Under the pieces are notes generated by a model that saw nothing but the letters and a program-made list of their open reading frames with translations, was not told where the DNA came from and searched no databases. Below, in pieces: positions 1 through 8,016 of a stretch of 41,148 nucleotides of DNA. The translations under genes and the position numbers were made by a program. Within the stretch, counting starts at the first letter, position 1. Each line of letters opens with the position of its first letter. Source of the DNA: an uncultured Chlorobiaceae bacterium (GTDB lineage: Bacteria > Bacteroidota > Chlorobiia > Chlorobiales > Chlorobiaceae); the NCBI GenBank assembly GCA_903840935.1, contig CAIMHT010000055.1, positions 1 through 41,148 of the forward strand, read 5' to 3'.

Positions 1-1812
1 CTTGCTGTTGTGCATGAGCTCCGCAGTGAGCTTGGAGAGCTGGTTCAGGGTTATCCTGACATGGAGGCGGCCCTTGATGGTGCTTATCAGCATGTTCGCG
101 ACCGCCGAATTGTGCTGGCTACGCACATGCATGCCGGTGACGGCAATGTCCACGTCAATGTACCGGTACTTTCCAACGACAGGCCAATGCTGGAGCGGGC
201 GGACAAAGTGATTGACCATGTTATGGAGAAGGTGGTCTCGCTCGGCGGAGTCGTGTCGGGTGAGCATGGTATTGGTGTCACCAAACTGAAATATCTCGAT
301 CCGGCCATTGTTGAAGAGCTTTCGCGTTACCGTCGCCGTGTTGATCCGAAAGGAATCATGAACCCCGGAAAGCTTGACGATTATGAGCTGCTTGACTATA
401 TTTTTACCCCATCATTCAATCGCCTTGAGCTTGAGGCGCATATTCTCCGGCGCGCCCAGATTGAGGTGCTTTCAAAAAAGGTCGATTACTGTATCCGGTG
501 CGGTAAGTGCAAGACGGACTGCTGCGTCTATTATCCGTCTCGGGGGATGTTCTATCATCCACGGAACAAGAATCTTGCAATCGGTTCGCTGATTGAGGCG
601 CTGCTTTTTGATGCCCAGCGTGAACGTACGACCGATTTTGCCCTTCTGAAGTGGCTTGAAGAGGTGGCCGACCACTGTACCATCTGTCATAAATGCCTTA
701 AACCCTGTCCCGTAGATATCGACAGCGGAGAGGTTTCGGTGCTGGAGCGTGAAATTCTTTCGGAGTGGGGCTTCAAGCACACGTCACCGGTCACTGAATT
801 AACGTTGCGCTATCTTGAAAGCCGTTCACCTGCATTTAATGCACTTTTCCGTCGTGCTGTGCTGCGAGTCGGCGGGGCTGTGCAGCGGGCTGGTACCAGG
901 CTTTCTTTGCCGCTGCAGCCGAAAAATGATCCGCCAACCCTCTATCCGCTCAGTCTGCTCCGCTCTGAGGTACCGCCGGTTCCTGAGGCTACCTTGCGTG
1001 ATCTACTGCCGGAGTGCGGCCCTGATCAGGTGCTTGTTTTCGAGCCAGCAGGAGATGCGAGCAGTAACGTTTTTTATTTCCCCGGATGTGGTTCCGAACG
1101 GATGAACTCAACTATTTCAATGGCAGCACTCCATTTGCTGCTTGAACTTGGTGTGCGGGTGGTGCTTCCGCCCCCGTTTCTCTGCTGCGGCTTTCCGGCG
1201 CATGTCAATGCCAAGAGTGACCACTATTCGAGTATTGTGCTGCGCAATACCGTGCTCTTCAGCCAGATCAGGGAGATGTTCTCCTATATGGATTTTGATG
1301 CCTGCGTGGTGACTTGTGGCACCTGCATGGAGGGGCTTGATGCGATTGAAACCGACAGGATATTCGGTGGAAAGATTATGGATATTGCCGCTTATGCCCT
1401 TGGTAAAGGGATGAAGCTTGATGGTGAAGGAGATTATCTCTATCACGCTCCATGCCACGACTCTCTTTCCGGCAAAGCGCGGGATATCTTGCATAATCTG
1501 GGAGGGTTCGGCCATGTGACTGCTGTACCGCACTGTTGTTCCGAGGCTGGCACGCTGGCTCTGTCGCGTCCGGATATTACCGATTCAATGCTTCATCGTA
1601 AAAGGGATGCTATTTCGGAGCTTATGCATGGAAAGGAGAAGGCTGTCATTCTGACCAATTGTCCTTCGTGCATGCAGGGACTTGGAAGAAATCTTGATCT
1701 TGGTGTCGAGCCACATCATATTGTTGTGGCTCTGGCTGAAAAACAGTCGGGCTCGGGCTGGATGGAGCTGATGCGTAAACAGGCGTCAAGGGGATCAGCG
1801 GTCAGCTTTTAG
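1..1812 (+). CDS. FAD-linked oxidase / 4Fe-4S / cysteine-rich domain fusion protein (C-terminal part, 5' end outside window)
   Basis: The reading frame is open from base 1, so the N-terminal FAD-binding half lies upstream and about 603 residues are visible. In order: the C-terminal domain of a GlcD/D-lactate-dehydrogenase-type FAD oxidase (HAGDGNVH near base 130, GEHGIG near base 260); a ferredoxin-like segment with CIRCGKCKTDC (about 490-522) and CTICHKCLKPCP (about 676-711), ligands for two 4Fe-4S clusters; and two CCG cysteine-rich repeats of the GlpC/HdrB kind (PGCG plus CCGFP at about 1084-1197, and APCH plus HCCSEAGT at about 1447-1554). By family this should oxidise a 2-hydroxy acid such as lactate or glycolate and pass electrons through Fe-S clusters to the quinone pool. 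The substrate cannot be read from the sequence. GlcD- and GlpC-like parts, often separate subunits, are fused here. It converges on the cytochrome gene with only 11 nt between stops. Confidence 0.85.
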   Translation, partial: LAVVHELRSELGELVQGYPDMEAALDGAYQHVRDRRIVLATHMHAGDGNVHVNVPVLSNDRPMLERADKVIDHVMEKVVSLGGVVSGEHGIGVTKLKYLDPAIVEELSRYRRRVDPKGIMNPGKLDDYELLDYIFTPSFNRLELEAHILRRAQIEVLSKKVDYCIRCGKCKTDCCVYYPSRGMFYHPRNKNLAIGSLIEALLFDAQRERTTDFALLKWLEEVADHCTICHKCLKPCPVDIDSGEVSVLEREILSEWGFKHTSPVTELTLRYLESRSPAFNALFRRAVLRVGGAVQRAGTRLSLPLQPKNDPPTLYPLSLLRSEVPPVPEATLRDLLPECGPDQVLVFEPAGDASSNVFYFPGCGSERMNSTISMAALHLLLELGVRVVLPPPFLCCGFPAHVNAKSDHYSSIVLRNTVLFSQIREMFSYMDFDACVVTCGTCMEGLDAIETDRIFGGKIMDIAAYALGKGMKLDGEGDYLYHAPCHDSLSGKARDILHNLGGFGHVTAVPHCCSEAGTLALSRPDITDSMLHRKRDAISELMHGKEKAVILTNCPSCMQGLGRNLDLGVEPHHIVVALAEKQSGSGWMELMRKQASRGSAVSF

Positions 1813-1823
1813 CCGTTTATCTG

Positions 1824-2954
1824 CTAATCATCTTCCCGTTCGCGCTCCCTGCTTCCATTGCGATGGCATCTGATGCAGTTCTGATAGTTATAAATACCTT
1901 CTTCACGATGTTCTGAAGCAATATTTGAGGGTGTGTGCTCGTGGCAGCCGTAGCAGGTATACTGCTTGTAATTGCCAGGATTGGTGTGGCAGGTTTTGCA
2001 GCTTGCCTGGTGGTCACGGTCGAGCCTGAAATAGCGGTCATGGTTGAATGTTGCGGGTTTCCAGCGGCTGGTACTGTGGCATGTTGCGCAGCTTGCCTCT
2101 GAAGTGCGATGCAGATTGTCACTCGGCTGGTCAGCCTTGTGGCAACTGATGCACTGTTTTCCTGAAGCGGCAAACTTTTTGTGATCGAATGTTGCTGGTT
2201 TCCATTTTGTCGTATTGTGGCATTCAGCGCACGCCGCAGTTACCACTCTGTGAAGCTTGTCATTGGGTTGGTCAGCCTTGTGGCAACTGATGCACTGTTT
2301 TCCTGAAGCGGCAAGCTTTTTGTGATCGAATGTTGCGGGTTTCCATCGGTTTGTGCTGTGGCAGTCGGCGCAGGATGCCGTCGTCTCACTGTGCAGCCAG
2401 TCATTTGGCTGGTCGGTTTTATGGCAAGTGATGCAGCTCTTTTGGATTGATGTTGCAAGCCTTTTGTGATCAAAGGTTGCGGGCTTCCACTCTTTTATGG
2501 TATGGCACTCGATGCAATTTCCCACTGCATAGCGATGCAGGTTGTCTGCCGGTTTTTGATTGTTGTGACAGGCGACACAGTTTTTTTTGATCGATATGCT
2601 CAGCGATGCATGTTTGAAGGTTTTGATTGCTTTTGATGCAGCCTCTCCCTTGTGGTCAGTGTGGCACTCTATACAGGAGTTGGCAGAAAGTCCTTTGTGA
2701 AAAAGAACCTTCGATGAATCTTTTGGAAGAGAGGCTCCGGCGACATTTTTGATGCCGATGGAACCCTCTTTGTGACAGGTTATGCACTGTACTGAGGTTA
2801 CTCCTCGAAATGGAGTGTGGCAGCTCAGGCACTCTCTTTTCAGTGCATGATGGCCCTTCATGAGGGCGCCAGGGTCGAGCAGCACATCGGGAAATTTTAT
2901 GGCAAGCGCAGCAAGAATGATGAGAGAGACGATAAAGGTATAAAGGGGTTTCAT
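1824..2954 (-). CDS. Tetradecahaem c-type cytochrome (14 CXXCH motifs)
   Basis: This 376-residue protein starts with an uncleaved or cleavable signal-like helix (residues about 5-21), so it is exported and probably anchored at the periplasmic face. I count 14 CXXCH haem-binding motifs, for example CLSCH, CIECH, CISCH, CYGCH and CIRCH, and many extra histidines that could be distal ligands. The middle is built from repeats of about 47 residues containing two CXXCH plus a WKPATFDHK stretch. Two consecutive copies are almost identical in DNA, so the array grew by recent duplication. By family (multihaem cytochromes related to cytochrome c7/class III) it works as an electron wire. It lies 7 nt downstream of a b-type membrane protein gene, suggesting a quinol-to-periplasm electron transfer pair. 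Partner and donor are inferred. Confidence 0.9.
   Translation of the reverse strand: MKPLYTFIVSLIILAALAIKFPDVLLDPGALMKGHHALKRECLSCHTPFRGVTSVQCITCHKEGSIGIKNVAGASLPKDSSKVLFHKGLSANSCIECHTDHKGEAASKAIKTFKHASLSISIKKNCVACHNNQKPADNLHRYAVGNCIECHTIKEWKPATFDHKRLATSIQKSCITCHKTDQPNDWLHSETTASCADCHSTNRWKPATFDHKKLAASGKQCISCHKADQPNDKLHRVVTAACAECHNTTKWKPATFDHKKFAASGKQCISCHKADQPSDNLHRTSEASCATCHSTSRWKPATFNHDRYFRLDRDHQASCKTCHTNPGNYKQYTCYGCHEHTPSNIASEHREEGIYNYQNCIRCHRNGSREREREDD
2129..2345 (-). repeat. 141-bp tandem repeat inside the 14-haem cytochrome gene
   Basis: The stretch beginning at 2131 recurs at 2272, an offset of 141 bp (47 codons). About 74 nt match with only two differences, the first 43 nt exactly. 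Neighbouring units are related at protein level but more diverged in DNA. This is direct evidence of in-frame unit duplication adding two haems per copy, and it is a place where copy number could vary between strains. Confidence 0.85.
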
Positions 2955-2961
2955 CAGGCTA

Positions 2962-3540
2962 TTATTTCCAGTTCCAAAAGAAAAGTATGGAGAAAATATG
3001 TGTCACGGTTAAGGCGAGTAAAAGTGCAACCATGGGCTTATGCACCATTCTCCATTGTTCAAGAGTCTTGATGGTCAGGCTGTCCCAGTAGTGTTGCTGT
3101 TCCATCTCCTCGTCTAAGGTGGCATTGATTCCCAGTTGTTTCATATTTATTTTCACCTCCTCCTTGACCTTTTTGAGTAGATATTGCCCAACATGGCCAC
3201 TGGCGGTTACCACCATCATCAGAAAGGTCGCTGTCCAGGGTAAAATTGCGTTGAAATGGATCCCTGAATGAACAATGATCATAAGCGTTCCTATCCAGCC
3301 AGCATTGCAGTGGAGTTTGAGAAAAATTTTGAGGCCGCCGTTTTTGAATACCTTCTTTTTTCGGGCGGAATAGCCAGATGAGAGGGCAAGAAAAAAGGCT
3401 CCAGAAATCCCAAGATATCTCCCAACCCACACAAGATGGGCGACATGCAGGAGGTAGTCAAGTGATATGGCGGCAATAATCAGCAACAGATAAGAGATCG
3501 TCAGCGGCAATGTTCGTTGTACAAGGACAGATTTCCACAT
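2962..3540 (-). CDS. b-type cytochrome-like integral membrane protein
   Basis: A 192-residue membrane protein with about five hydrophobic segments (roughly residues 12-36, 43-57, 80-98, 100-122 and 168-188). Histidines lie in or next to the helices: H32, H35, H77, H91, H95, H116, H167 and H181. This is the layout expected for a di-haem membrane cytochrome b, with some resemblance to cytochrome b561/ferric-reductase-type domains, though I cannot assign a family with certainty. A soluble, charged cytoplasmic stretch (about 123-160) separates the last two helices. The gene is directly upstream (7-nt gap) of the 14-haem cytochrome c gene, so the natural inference is a quinol-oxidising or quinone-reducing membrane anchor for that cytochrome. 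A four-copy 11-nt repeat lies about 60-100 nt upstream of its start. Confidence 0.75.
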   Translation of the reverse strand: MWKSVLVQRTLPLTISYLLLIIAAISLDYLLHVAHLVWVGRYLGISGAFFLALSSGYSARKKKVFKNGGLKIFLKLHCNAGWIGTLMIIVHSGIHFNAILPWTATFLMMVVTASGHVGQYLLKKVKEEVKINMKQLGINATLDEEMEQQHYWDSLTIKTLEQWRMVHKPMVALLLALTVTHIFSILFFWNWK

Positions 3541-3598
3541 GGTTCAACATCATTAAAAGTAGTCATGAGTTTTCAATTGGAAAAGATATTCTTTGCTG

Positions 3599-3639
3599 CT
3601 TAAAAGAGTCTGAAAAGAGCCTTAAAAATTGCTTAAAAT
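3599..3639 (-). promoter_or_regulatory. Four tandem octamers with 11-nt period; OmpR/PhoB-type operator candidate
   Basis: On the plus strand CTTAAAAG (3599), CTGAAAAG (3610), CTTAAAAA (3621) and CTTAAAAT (3632) follow each other with exactly 3 nt between them, giving a strict 11-nt period. Direct repeats at one helical turn are the known binding pattern of OmpR/PhoB-family response regulators (the Pho box uses an 11-bp period). Read on the minus strand, the array points at the cytochrome operon. A weak -10-like TATCTT lies 10 nt downstream of the last repeat, the spacing seen in PhoB-activated promoters. The regulator is not identified. Confidence 0.55.
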
Positions 3640-3807
3640 AAAAGGATACAAGGAAGTAAGCCATTTCAGACTAATACGATAAATTTTTTACCATCATCTT
3701 GGGTTTCTGGTTGTATGAGCCCCGGCGTGAACTTAAAAAAATTGCTCTCTTCTTCTCTTGTTTTTGTAAGTTCTTTCGATCAGTATCTTCGATAATTGGA
3801 AAATGTA

Positions 3808-4056
3808 ATGGGGGTGGTGATGGATGAACAAAAATCTCAGGATGAGCAGAAGGTTGTGGTTACGTGTCAGGTTACCGATATCCGTATGCCGTTCTGGTCG
3901 ATGGTTGTCTTTATGGTGAAGTGGGTTTTTGCCAGTATTCCTGCCATGATAATTTTCTCTTTGGTGGCAGGAGTTATCATGGCGGTTTTGAGTATCGTGT
4001 TTGGTAGTGTATGGGGATTTCATGGCATGTTTCACCAGATCAGATTGCCATTCTGA
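3808..4056 (+). CDS. Small membrane protein, function unknown
   Basis: A protein of about 82 residues with a charged N-terminus rich in Glu, Gln and Lys, then a VTCQVTDIRMPFWSM stretch and one long or two closely packed hydrophobic segments (about residues 31-70), ending with a short basic tail. I chose ATG 3808, which has GGA 7 nt upstream. ATG 3820 is an alternative preceded by a G-rich stretch, and TTG 3796 is unlikely. The MPFWSMVVFMVKW motif looks like the start of a membrane helix and could be a conserved interfacial motif. It lies just upstream of the aminotransferase gene and could be co-transcribed with it. No function can be assigned. Confidence 0.6.
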   Translation: MGVVMDEQKSQDEQKVVVTCQVTDIRMPFWSMVVFMVKWVFASIPAMIIFSLVAGVIMAVLSIVFGSVWGFHGMFHQIRLPF

Positions 4057-4101
4057 ACCGTGCCTGTTTTTTGTGTTTTGGTTAAAAGCAAAATTGAAGT
4101 C

Positions 4102-5259
4102 ATGGGGTTGACACTAAGTGATCGGCATGCTTGTGTGCTGCAGTCGGAAATTCGAAACATGTCGATTGAGTGCCGTCGGGTTGCTGGAATCAATCTTGCC
4201 CAGGGAGTCTGTGATACTCCCGTTCCAGAATCTGTTCTGCAGGGTGCGATGGAGGCTATCGGGCAGGGGATAAACAGCTATACCCATTATGCCGGTCTGC
4301 TCGAGTTGCGCGAGGCTCTTGCTCTCAAGCAGAAGAGGTTTTTTTCGGTTACGTTTGACCCGGAGTGTGAGATCATTGTCAGTGCTGGAGCAACGGGAGC
4401 ATTGTATTGTGCTTTTCAGGCTTTGCTCAATCCGGGAGATGAGGTTATTGTGTTTGAGCCTTTTTATGGCTATCATATCAATACATTGCAGGCAGCGGAG
4501 GCTGTACCGGTTTATCTTCCGCTGAGTCAACCGGATTGGTCGTTCACCGCTCATGATCTTGAGCTGATTGTTTCTTCCCGTACACGAGGCATTATCGTCA
4601 ATACTCCGGCCAATCCTTCAGGCAAGGTTTTCTCGTCTGATGAACTTGCAATCATCGCCGGGTTTGCGGAGCGCTACGACCTGTTTGTTTTTACTGATGA
4701 GATTTACGAGCATTTTGTTTATGGCGATAATGTTCATCGCTCTTTTGCCTCCTTGCCTGGTATGAGGGAGCGTACCATTACCGTTTCAGGTTTTTCAAAA
4801 ACCTTCAGTGTTACGGGGTGGCGGATCGGTTATCTCTTTTGCGATGCCCGGTGGGCCCAGGCAATCGGTTATTTCAATGATCTTGTCTATGTGTGCGCTC
4901 CAGCCCCTCTTCAGGCCGGTGTCGCCAGGGGAGTGCGGGAACTTGGTGACGATTACTACCAAAATCTTTCAGTTGCATATCAGGCAAAGCGCGACCGTTT
5001 TTGTGACGCACTCTCTCATGCTGGCATGCATCCCTATATTCCTGACGGAGCCTATTATGTGCTCGCTGATGTTTCCCGTATTCCCGGTACAACAGGCAAG
5101 GAACGTGCACTATATATTCTGCAGAAAACAGGTGTGGCCAGCGTTCCGGGCGGTGCGTTTTATCATGACAAAAGGGGAGAGAAGATGGTTCGTTTTTGTT
5201 TTGCCAAGGAGGATGCTGTGCTTGACGAAGCCATTCATCGTCTTCAGCTTCTTGCCTGA
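4102..5259 (+). CDS. PLP-dependent aminotransferase, class I/II
   Basis: A 385-residue fold-type I aminotransferase. Visible hallmarks are an N-terminal INLAQGVCDTPVPE substrate-loop region, SAGATGALY for cofactor phosphate binding (about 94-102), NTPANPSG (167-174, Asn of the PLP site), TDEIY (198-202, Asp contacting the pyridine nitrogen) and SGFSKTFSVTGWRIGY with Lys233 as Schiff-base lysine. The C-terminus has VRFCFA, carrying the carboxylate-binding Arg. The family includes aspartate, kynurenine and methionine-related aminotransferases, and the substrate is not clear from sequence. I prefer ATG 4102 over GTG 4060 because the added 14 residues look non-coding and the family starts close to this point. 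Confidence 0.88.
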   Translation: MGLTLSDRHACVLQSEIRNMSIECRRVAGINLAQGVCDTPVPESVLQGAMEAIGQGINSYTHYAGLLELREALALKQKRFFSVTFDPECEIIVSAGATGALYCAFQALLNPGDEVIVFEPFYGYHINTLQAAEAVPVYLPLSQPDWSFTAHDLELIVSSRTRGIIVNTPANPSGKVFSSDELAIIAGFAERYDLFVFTDEIYEHFVYGDNVHRSFASLPGMRERTITVSGFSKTFSVTGWRIGYLFCDARWAQAIGYFNDLVYVCAPAPLQAGVARGVRELGDDYYQNLSVAYQAKRDRFCDALSHAGMHPYIPDGAYYVLADVSRIPGTTGKERALYILQKTGVASVPGGAFYHDKRGEKMVRFCFAKEDAVLDEAIHRLQLLA

Positions 5260-5287
5260 ATTTTTAACATAAATCGGAGGAATACCT

Positions 5288-6112
5288 ATGGTCAAAAATG
5301 GATTGATCAGGGCTGTCGGATTTGTTGTCCTGTTGTTTGCCTTGGCCGGTTGCCTGGAGATCAGTACGATAGTCAGCGTTAAACCGGACGGAACAGGAAC
5401 TATTTCCGAGCAGATGTTGATGAGCAACAGTTCTTTCAGCGAGATGGCCCTTACTGATGGGGATAAAAAAGGGCAGTCTGGCCAGCTTCCCGGTAAAGAA
5501 TCATTTGATAAGAAGTCGCTTGGGATGGGTGATGGGGTGCATTTTGTTTCGGTTCGTCCGATTGTAACGAAAACGCAGACAGGATATGAGGCGCTCTACT
5601 CATTCAGGGATATCAATCTTTTGCAGGTTAATAGTGCTCCTGATAACGGTGTTTCAGCCGATTCAACTTCCGGTGAGCAATCCCCGAAAAAGAAAAAGCA
5701 GTATGTTCGTTTCTCCCTGAAAGAGGGTACTCCATCGAGGCTTGTTATTCTGATGGATCAGGAAAAAAAGGCTTCATTATCTGGCACTCCTGATGCAGCA
5801 AAGCCTCAGCAAAATGCTGAGCAACTGAAAATGGCAATAAGTATCATGAAACAGTTTCTCAAGGGGATGAAAGTGTTTATGGCCATAGATGTTAATGGAT
5901 CGATACTCAGTACCAATGCGACGTATCGAAAAGAGAAAAGAATCACCTTGATGGATGTGGATTTCGACAAGTTGTTGGCCAATCCGAAACAGTTTGCATC
6001 ATTTGCAGCTCTTGGTTCTGATCCTTCCTCAGAAGAGATGCAGAAAATCCTGAAAAAAATCCCGGGAATCAAGCTGGAAACGCAAAAAGAGGTTGATGTC
6101 AGTTTTCAGTAG
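5288..6112 (+). CDS. Predicted lipoprotein, function unknown
   Basis: A 274-residue protein with a clear lipoprotein signal: Lys-containing n-region, hydrophobic core and LAGC lipobox with Cys22 as the lipidated residue. A strong ribosome binding site (GGAGG, spacing about 7) precedes ATG 5288. After the signal come a predicted beta-rich segment starting EISTIVSVKPDGTGTISEQ, a charged middle with Lys-rich stretches (about 135-140) and a helical C-terminal part. Bacterial lipoproteins beginning with this kind of VKPDGSG motif are a recurrent uncharacterised group, and I do not recognise a more specific family. Probably anchored in the outer or inner membrane facing the periplasm. Confidence 0.75.
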   Translation: MVKNGLIRAVGFVVLLFALAGCLEISTIVSVKPDGTGTISEQMLMSNSSFSEMALTDGDKKGQSGQLPGKESFDKKSLGMGDGVHFVSVRPIVTKTQTGYEALYSFRDINLLQVNSAPDNGVSADSTSGEQSPKKKKQYVRFSLKEGTPSRLVILMDQEKKASLSGTPDAAKPQQNAEQLKMAISIMKQFLKGMKVFMAIDVNGSILSTNATYRKEKRITLMDVDFDKLLANPKQFASFAALGSDPSSEEMQKILKKIPGIKLETQKEVDVSFQ

Positions 6113-6142
6113 CGAGGCAGGGGGAACAGTTATTGCATTAAA

Positions 6143-6557
6143 AAAACTGAAACCGAAAGCTATAAGCCGAATTCTGTGAATTACCCGGGAACCCCGGGTA
6201 AAGCTGCAGCCATTTATCTGATGCGGCTTACCCGAGAACTCTCCTTTCGGAATTGAACGGGCCGCTCTTTATCCCAGGGGGGAAAAGTCCTCTTATTTAG
6301 CCTTGCTTCGGGGAGGTTTGCCAAGCACATTGCATTGCTGCAATGTCTGGTGGTCTCTTACACCCCCGTTTCACCCTTACTCCGGTCGTCCGGAGCGGTC
6401 TGTTTTCTGTTGCACTCTCTGTGATAAGCGGCTTGCGCCGTTATCCCCGGGCTTGAGCCTTGTGACTCTCGACCGGCACCCTGCCCTTTGAAGTTCGGAC
6501 TTTCCTCCATGCAACCTTGCGGTTGCACGGCGACTGCACACTTGCGGTTTCAGTTTT
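6143..6557 (-). ncRNA. rnpB: RNase P RNA (bacterial type A)
   Basis: Catalytic RNA of RNase P, which trims the 5' leader of pre-tRNAs. On the minus strand the conserved 5' core GAGGAAAGTCC is read near 6497-6507 and the conserved 3' end ACAGAATTCGGCTTATA near 6162-6178. The outer P1 helix can be placed exactly: plus-strand AAAACTGAAACCG at 6143-6155 pairs with CGGTTTCAGTTTT at 6545-6557, giving a transcript of about 415 nt. Open reading frames drawn across this region are spurious. It lies downstream of the zinc-ribbon gene on the same strand. Confidence 0.93.
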
Positions 6558-6609
6558 ACAAAGAACGATAATGAAAGAGCGCTCATATTATTGAACGACC
6601 ATACCCTGG

Positions 6610-7410
6610 TTAATCTTTGGCCTCGTCAAATAGTCTTTCGTGAACAACGATGCGTCCGCATGACTCACAAAGATAAAATCCACCCTGAACAATCAGTGTG
6701 TGACGATTGGTCGGTACCCGAGTATTGCAGCCTGAACAGGCGTTGCGGTTCAGTTTTACTACGGCATTATTCAAGGTACCGCTTCTAAGGTGGTCGTACT
6801 TGTCGAGCAGTCTTTTTGCTTCAGTAGCAATGAGCAAGCGCTGTGCCTTCACTTTTTTCTTCAGTGAGTTGACATCTTCGGCTGTTTCAATAACAATGCT
6901 GTCGAGCTCCTCATTTTTCTGCCCAATCTGTTTCTTCAAATCCTCAAGTTGCTGATGCAGGACATCGTCAGGCATCATCTCTTCAGTAATTTCATCATAG
7001 CGATTCTCCGCTATGAGCAGGCGTCCTTTTTTCTGAATCTCCTGTGATCGCTGTATTGTGTGGACAATATCCTGAAGCTGGATTTCGGCCTGCGCGATCT
7101 CTTTTTCTTCGTATTCTATCTGCTTTGAGAGTGCGTCATACTCCTTGTTGTTGCGGGCAAGTGTCTGCTTCTCCTTGAAGTTCAGTATCTTGTTTTTGCA
7201 CTCATTGATCGTTTCGTGCAAATGTGAGCGCGACTTCAGGTGATCATCAGCTATCTTTTTTCGTGATTCGAGCTGGCGGTTGGTAAATACCAGGTCTTCA
7301 TCAAGGGCATCAATTTCCTCTGGCAGCCCTTTTTGCAGGCTGACGATGCTTTCTATCTGATTGTCAAGGTGCTGAAGCCTGACAAGCAGGTTTATTTTTG
7401 TATGATCCAC
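6610..7410 (-). CDS. Coiled-coil protein with C-terminal C4 zinc ribbon (COG1579/DUF164 type)
   Basis: A 266-residue protein. Residues about 5-205 are almost entirely charged heptad-like helix (long antiparallel coiled coil). Residues 215-255 form a zinc ribbon with CSGC (C225, C228) and CESC (C248, C251). This architecture is the COG1579 family, present in many bacteria and suggested to bind nucleic acid, with no settled role. The length is typical (about 240-270). It is transcribed away from tRNA-Leu and rpmG on the same strand and lies directly upstream of rnpB; the rnpB promoter probably sits in its 3' end because only 52 nt separate them. Confidence 0.85.
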   Translation of the reverse strand: MDHTKINLLVRLQHLDNQIESIVSLQKGLPEEIDALDEDLVFTNRQLESRKKIADDHLKSRSHLHETINECKNKILNFKEKQTLARNNKEYDALSKQIEYEEKEIAQAEIQLQDIVHTIQRSQEIQKKGRLLIAENRYDEITEEMMPDDVLHQQLEDLKKQIGQKNEELDSIVIETAEDVNSLKKKVKAQRLLIATEAKRLLDKYDHLRSGTLNNAVVKLNRNACSGCNTRVPTNRHTLIVQGGFYLCESCGRIVVHERLFDEAKD

Positions 7411-7440
7411 TACTCCTGATATTTTGGATTATTAAAAGCA

Positions 7441-7471
7441 ATAAAAAAAGCACCCTCTCAAGAAAAGGTGC
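7441..7471 (-). terminator. Rho-independent terminator downstream of tRNA-Leu
   Basis: GCACC (7450-7454) can pair with GGTGC (7467-7471), extended by G-U pairs, and on the minus strand the stem is followed by a run of seven U. It lies about 100 nt after the tRNA-Leu gene and just before the zinc-ribbon gene, so it would end the rpmG-tRNA transcript. Confidence 0.7.
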
Positions 7472-7568
7472 ATACCTGTGCGTTGTATGTTAAAAACCTG
7501 GTCTGAGATGAATCGGATGATATGTTGTTGAGCGTATTCACGTCTATATCGTCTGGGAAGATTGTTTG

Positions 7569-7650
7569 TGCCCGAAAGGAGACTCGAACTCCTACACCTT
7601 GCGGCGCGCGTCCCTGAAACGCGTGCGTCTACCAATTCCGCCATTCGGGC
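7569..7650 (-). tRNA. tRNA-Leu (anticodon CAG)
   Basis: The minus strand folds into a cloverleaf of 82 nt: acceptor arms GCCCGAA and TTCGGGC with discriminator A, D-arm with GGTAGACGC, anticodon stem CGCGT/ACGCG around the loop TTCAGGG (anticodon CAG, reading CUG), a variable arm of class II (long) type, and T-arm GTTCGAGTC. CCA is not encoded and must be added after processing. It lies 34 nt downstream of rpmG on the same strand. Confidence 0.95.
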
Positions 7651-7684
7651 ATTTCGTCATGCTCAGACCAGTACAAAAAAAATC

Positions 7685-7867
7685 TTACTTGATCTCCTTG
7701 TGCAGGGTATGACGCTGCATGTTTGGATTGTACTTCTTCAAGATAAGACGTTCTGTGGTATTTTTCTTGTTTTTTGTAGTGGTATATCTGGAAACCGTTT
7801 TCCCCTCTTTTTTTGCCTCAGTGCACTCAAGGGTGATAACGATTCTGTTTTCTTTTCCTTTTGCCAT
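7685..7867 (-). CDS. rpmG: 50S ribosomal protein L33
   Basis: A 60-residue basic protein of the large ribosomal subunit. It matches bL33 over its full length ([42 protein letters not shown]). It has a single cysteine and lacks the CXXC pairs of the zinc-binding form, so it is the zinc-independent C-minus type. GAGG about 6 nt upstream of the ATG serves as ribosome binding site. It is followed by tRNA-Leu on the same strand. Confidence 0.95.
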   Translation of the reverse strand: MAKGKENRIVITLECTEAKKEGKTVSRYTTTKNKKNTTERLILKKYNPNMQRHTLHKEIK

Positions 7868-7879
7868 GGTAACCTCAAT

Positions 7880-7907
7880 CAGGTATGTAATTGTAAAGAG
7901 CTGTCAA
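7880..7907 (-). promoter_or_regulatory. Possible sigma-70-type promoter for rpmG
   Basis: On the minus strand a consensus -35 TTGACA (plus 7902-7907) is followed after 16 nt by TACCTG (plus 7880-7885), a poor -10. It lies 13-40 nt upstream of the rpmG start. The -35 is perfect but the -10 match is weak, so this is tentative. Confidence 0.3.
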
Positions 7908-8016
7908 TATAAGGCCTGAAAGGTGATTTTGCAAGTTATGGGTTTTTTCTTTCTGTGATAACGGGAGAAAAGCTATTTTTAAGCTCTTTATAACCCTTTT
8001 AACAGGTAACGGAACC

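Noticed and set aside
2129..2700. CRISPR-like array in the repeated region near 2.1-2.7 kb
   Set aside because: The repeats are in-frame codons of the multihaem cytochrome with a 141-bp period, with no short repeat/spacer pattern.
6303..6586. Short frames over the rnpB region
   Set aside because: The region is RNase P RNA, with conserved core and P1 helix.
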